Source: CAYPKW01 sp964411425 (GTDB lineage: Bacteria; Pseudomonadota; Alphaproteobacteria; Dongiales; Dongiaceae). Taken from it: a stretch of 21,627 bases of DNA. Under the pieces are notes generated by a model. That model was not told the origin of the DNA. It worked only from the letters and a program-made list of their open reading frames with translations, and did no database searches. Of this stretch, positions 19,826 through 21,627 are shown piece by piece. The stretch's first letter is position 1. Each line of letters starts with the position of its first letter. Position numbers and translations under genes: made by a program. The DNA lies in NCBI GenBank assembly GCA_964411425.1, contig CAYPKW010000039.1, positions 1-21,627 of the forward strand. Reading direction: 5' to 3'.

Positions 19826-21627
19826 TTGTCCAAGGAACGCGGCGGAGGCGAATTCAGCGCGGCGCGCGCAGGCCCCTTGCGCGGCCGGGCGCTCATCGCG
19901 GCCGAGCTAAAGACGCTGCCGGAGCGCCCCGGCGTCTACCGCATGCTCAACCGCGCGGGCGACGCGCTCTATGTCGGCAAGGCGCGCAGCCTGAAGAAGC
20001 GGGTGGCGAGCTACACCCGGTTGCGCCTGCTGCCGACGCGGCTTCAGCGCATGGTGGGCGAGACCGCGGCGCTCGAGGTGGTCACCACGCATACCGAGGT
20101 CGAGGCGCTTCTCCTCGAAGCCAACCTGATCAAGCGGATGGCGCCGCGCTACAACGTGCTGCTGCGCGACGACAAGTCGTTCCCCTACATCCTGATCACC
20201 GGCGATGACCGGGCGCCGCGGATCGCCAAGCATCGCGGCGCGCAGACGACGCCGGGCGACTACTTCGGCCCGTTCGCCTCGGCCGGCGCGGTGAACCAGA
20301 CGATCGCCACGCTGCAACGCGCGTTCCTGCTGCGCTCCTGCCCCGACACGGTGTTCGCGAGCCGCACGCGGCCCTGCCTGCAATACCAGATCAAGCGCTG
20401 CTCGGCCCCTTGCGTCGGGCGCATCGGGAGGGAGGACTACGCCGAGCTGGTGCGCCAGGCGCGCGACTTCCTCGCCGGCCGCCGGCACGGCGTGCGGGAG
20501 CGCCTCGCGGCGGCGATGCAGAAGGCGAGCGAGGCGCTCGACTTCGAGTTGGCCGCGCGCTACCGCGACCGCATCCGGGCGCTCACCCAGGTGCAGGCGC
20601 ACCAGGACATCAACGTCGCCGGTATCGACGCCGACGTGATCGCCGTGCACCAGGCCGGCGGCCAGACCTGCATCCAGGTGTTCTTCTTCCGCGCCGGCAG
20701 CAACTACGGCAACCGGGCCTATTTCCCTGTGCACGACCGCGACCTCGGCGCGCCCGAGGTGCTCGCCGCCTTCATCGGACAATTTTACGACAACAAGGCG
20801 CCGCCGCGCCTGGTGCTGGCGAGCGAGGCGCCCGCCGAGGCGGCGCTGATCGAGGCGGCACTGTCGCTCAAGGCCGGGCGGCCGGTGCGCCTCCTGGTGC
20901 CGCGGCGCGGCGACAAGCGCAAGCTCATCGTCCACGCACTCACGAACGCGCGCGAGGCGCTGGCGCGGCGCATGTCCGAGAATGCCTCGCAGCGCCGCCT
21001 CTTGGACGGTCTGGCGGCGGCGCTCGGCCTCGAGGCGGCGCCCGAGCGCATCGAGGTCTACGACAACAGCCACATCCTCGGGCGCCACGCCTACGGCGCG
21101 ATGATCGTCGCCGGACCGGAGGGCTTCCTGAAGGCCGCCTATCGCAAGTTCGCCATCGCCGGCGTCGAGGGCGCCGCCGGCGGCGACGACTACGCCATGA
21201 TGCGCGAGGTGCTGACCCGCCGCTTCGCCCGCGCCCTCAAGGAGGACCCGGAAAGGGCGCGCGGCAGTTGGCCCGACCTGGTGCTAATTGACGGCGGCCA
21301 GGGCCACCTCAACGTCGCCCTCGAGGTGTTCGCCGAGCTCGGCGTCAACGACGTGGCGGCGGCGGCGATCGCCAAGGGACCGGAGCGCAACGCCGGGCGC
21401 GAGCGCATCCTGCTGCCGGGCCGCGCGCCGCTCGAGCTCGAGGCCAGGGACCCGGTGCTCTATTTCCTGCAACGCCTGCGCGACGAGGCGCACCGCTTCG
21501 CCATCGGGACCCACCGCGCCAAGCGCTCGAAGCAGATCGGCGCCTCGCCCTTGGACGACGTCCCCGGCATCGGCCGGCGGCGCAAGCAGGCGCTGCTGCA
21601 CCACTTCGGCTCGGCGCGCACGGTGGC
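19826..21627 (+). CDS. uvrC: Excinuclease ABC subunit UvrC (3' end outside window)
   Basis: Makes both incisions around damage bound by UvrB. The frame is open from a TAG at 19817 to the window end, 600 codons. GIY-YIG nuclease: GVYRML (36-41) and ALYVGKARSLKKRVASY (about 47-63). UVR motif: ASEALDFELAARYRDRIRAL (about 232-251). RNase H-like nuclease: EVYDNSHILGRHAYGAMIV with Asp413, GDDYAMMREVLTRRF and LVLIDGGQGHLNVAL (about 485-499). The first helix-hairpin-helix is SPLDDVPGIGRRRKQALLHH (from about 574). The second HhH is cut off. No ATG occurs before residue 40, which is already inside the GIY domain, so translation must start at TTG 19826 (or TTG 19877), with GAGG 14 nt and GGA 9 nt before 19826. 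Confidence 0.96.
   Translation, partial: MSKERGGGEFSAARAGPLRGRALIAAELKTLPERPGVYRMLNRAGDALYVGKARSLKKRVASYTRLRLLPTRLQRMVGETAALEVVTTHTEVEALLLEANLIKRMAPRYNVLLRDDKSFPYILITGDDRAPRIAKHRGAQTTPGDYFGPFASAGAVNQTIATLQRAFLLRSCPDTVFASRTRPCLQYQIKRCSAPCVGRIGREDYAELVRQARDFLAGRRHGVRERLAAAMQKASEALDFELAARYRDRIRALTQVQAHQDINVAGIDADVIAVHQAGGQTCIQVFFFRAGSNYGNRAYFPVHDRDLGAPEVLAAFIGQFYDNKAPPRLVLASEAPAEAALIEAALSLKAGRPVRLLVPRRGDKRKLIVHALTNAREALARRMSENASQRRLLDGLAAALGLEAAPERIEVYDNSHILGRHAYGAMIVAGPEGFLKAAYRKFAIAGVEGAAGGDDYAMMREVLTRRFARALKEDPERARGSWPDLVLIDGGQGHLNVALEVFAELGVNDVAAAAIAKGPERNAGRERILLPGRAPLELEARDPVLYFLQRLRDEAHRFAIGTHRAKRSKQIGASPLDDVPGIGRRRKQALLHHFGSARTV

Noticed and set aside
19669..19896. 75-codon minus-strand frame over the AT-rich region
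   Set aside because: Runs antisense into the uvrC 5' end, with no recognisable domain or ribosome-binding site.
1..21627. tRNA, rRNA, CRISPR array, prophage or intact insertion sequence
   Set aside because: No cloverleaf, rRNA segment, regularly spaced repeats, integrase or transposase seen on either strand.

Overview
The window is high-GC DNA (roughly 70% by eye) from a bacterium, most likely an alphaproteobacterium, possibly Rhodospirillales or Hyphomicrobiales. The grounds are a uvrD-prmA-pepP neighbourhood, a DUF1127 protein, an alphaproteobacterial-type REP palindrome, and a pteridine-reductase-like SDR gene beside folB. It comes from a draft or metagenomic assembly: it holds a 100-N gap whose two flanks are the same 55 bases.

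Layout. 1-710: 3' end of ligA. 729-2747 (-): M24B aminopeptidase P with an unrecognised N-terminal extension. 2979-3518 (+): protein with two DUF1127 motifs. 3523-3987 (-): exported small cupin. 4114-5068 (-): prmA broken by a deletion/frameshift and by a REPIN-like double hairpin. 5065-7263 (-): UvrD/PcrA helicase. 7463-9998 (+): compact type II restriction-modification cassette, a gamma-type adenine methylase overlapping a XamI-family endonuclease. 10119-11855 (-): nitrite reductase fused as haem c, cupredoxin, NirK, preceded by a GYD-domain gene (11962-12291). 12473-12691: orphan HicB. 12798-14939: uvrB. 15038-15381: hicB with a hicA stub. 15562-16230: AbrB-VapC toxin-antitoxin pair. 16231-17231: gene remnant, small ORF, assembly gap and cupin. 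17244-17645: msrB. 17697-18089 (-): glycine-zipper lipoprotein. 18266-19528: folM/PTR1-like reductase and folB. 19826-end: uvrC, starting at TTG.

How the parts fit. Four genes of the nucleotide-excision-repair route (uvrB, uvrC, uvrD, ligA) lie within 21.6 kb, separated by accessory material: the R-M cassette, two HicB genes, a VapBC pair, REP elements and gene remnants. The core thus looks like conserved housekeeping DNA repeatedly used as an insertion site. folM and folB form a folate/pterin pair. The nirK fusion with GYD is the main metabolic feature and suggests periplasmic nitrite reduction to NO. I see no wholly unknown multi-gene system. The strongest leads are the four-module nitrite reductase, the decayed prmA with its REPIN, and the SalI/XamI-like R-M cassette.
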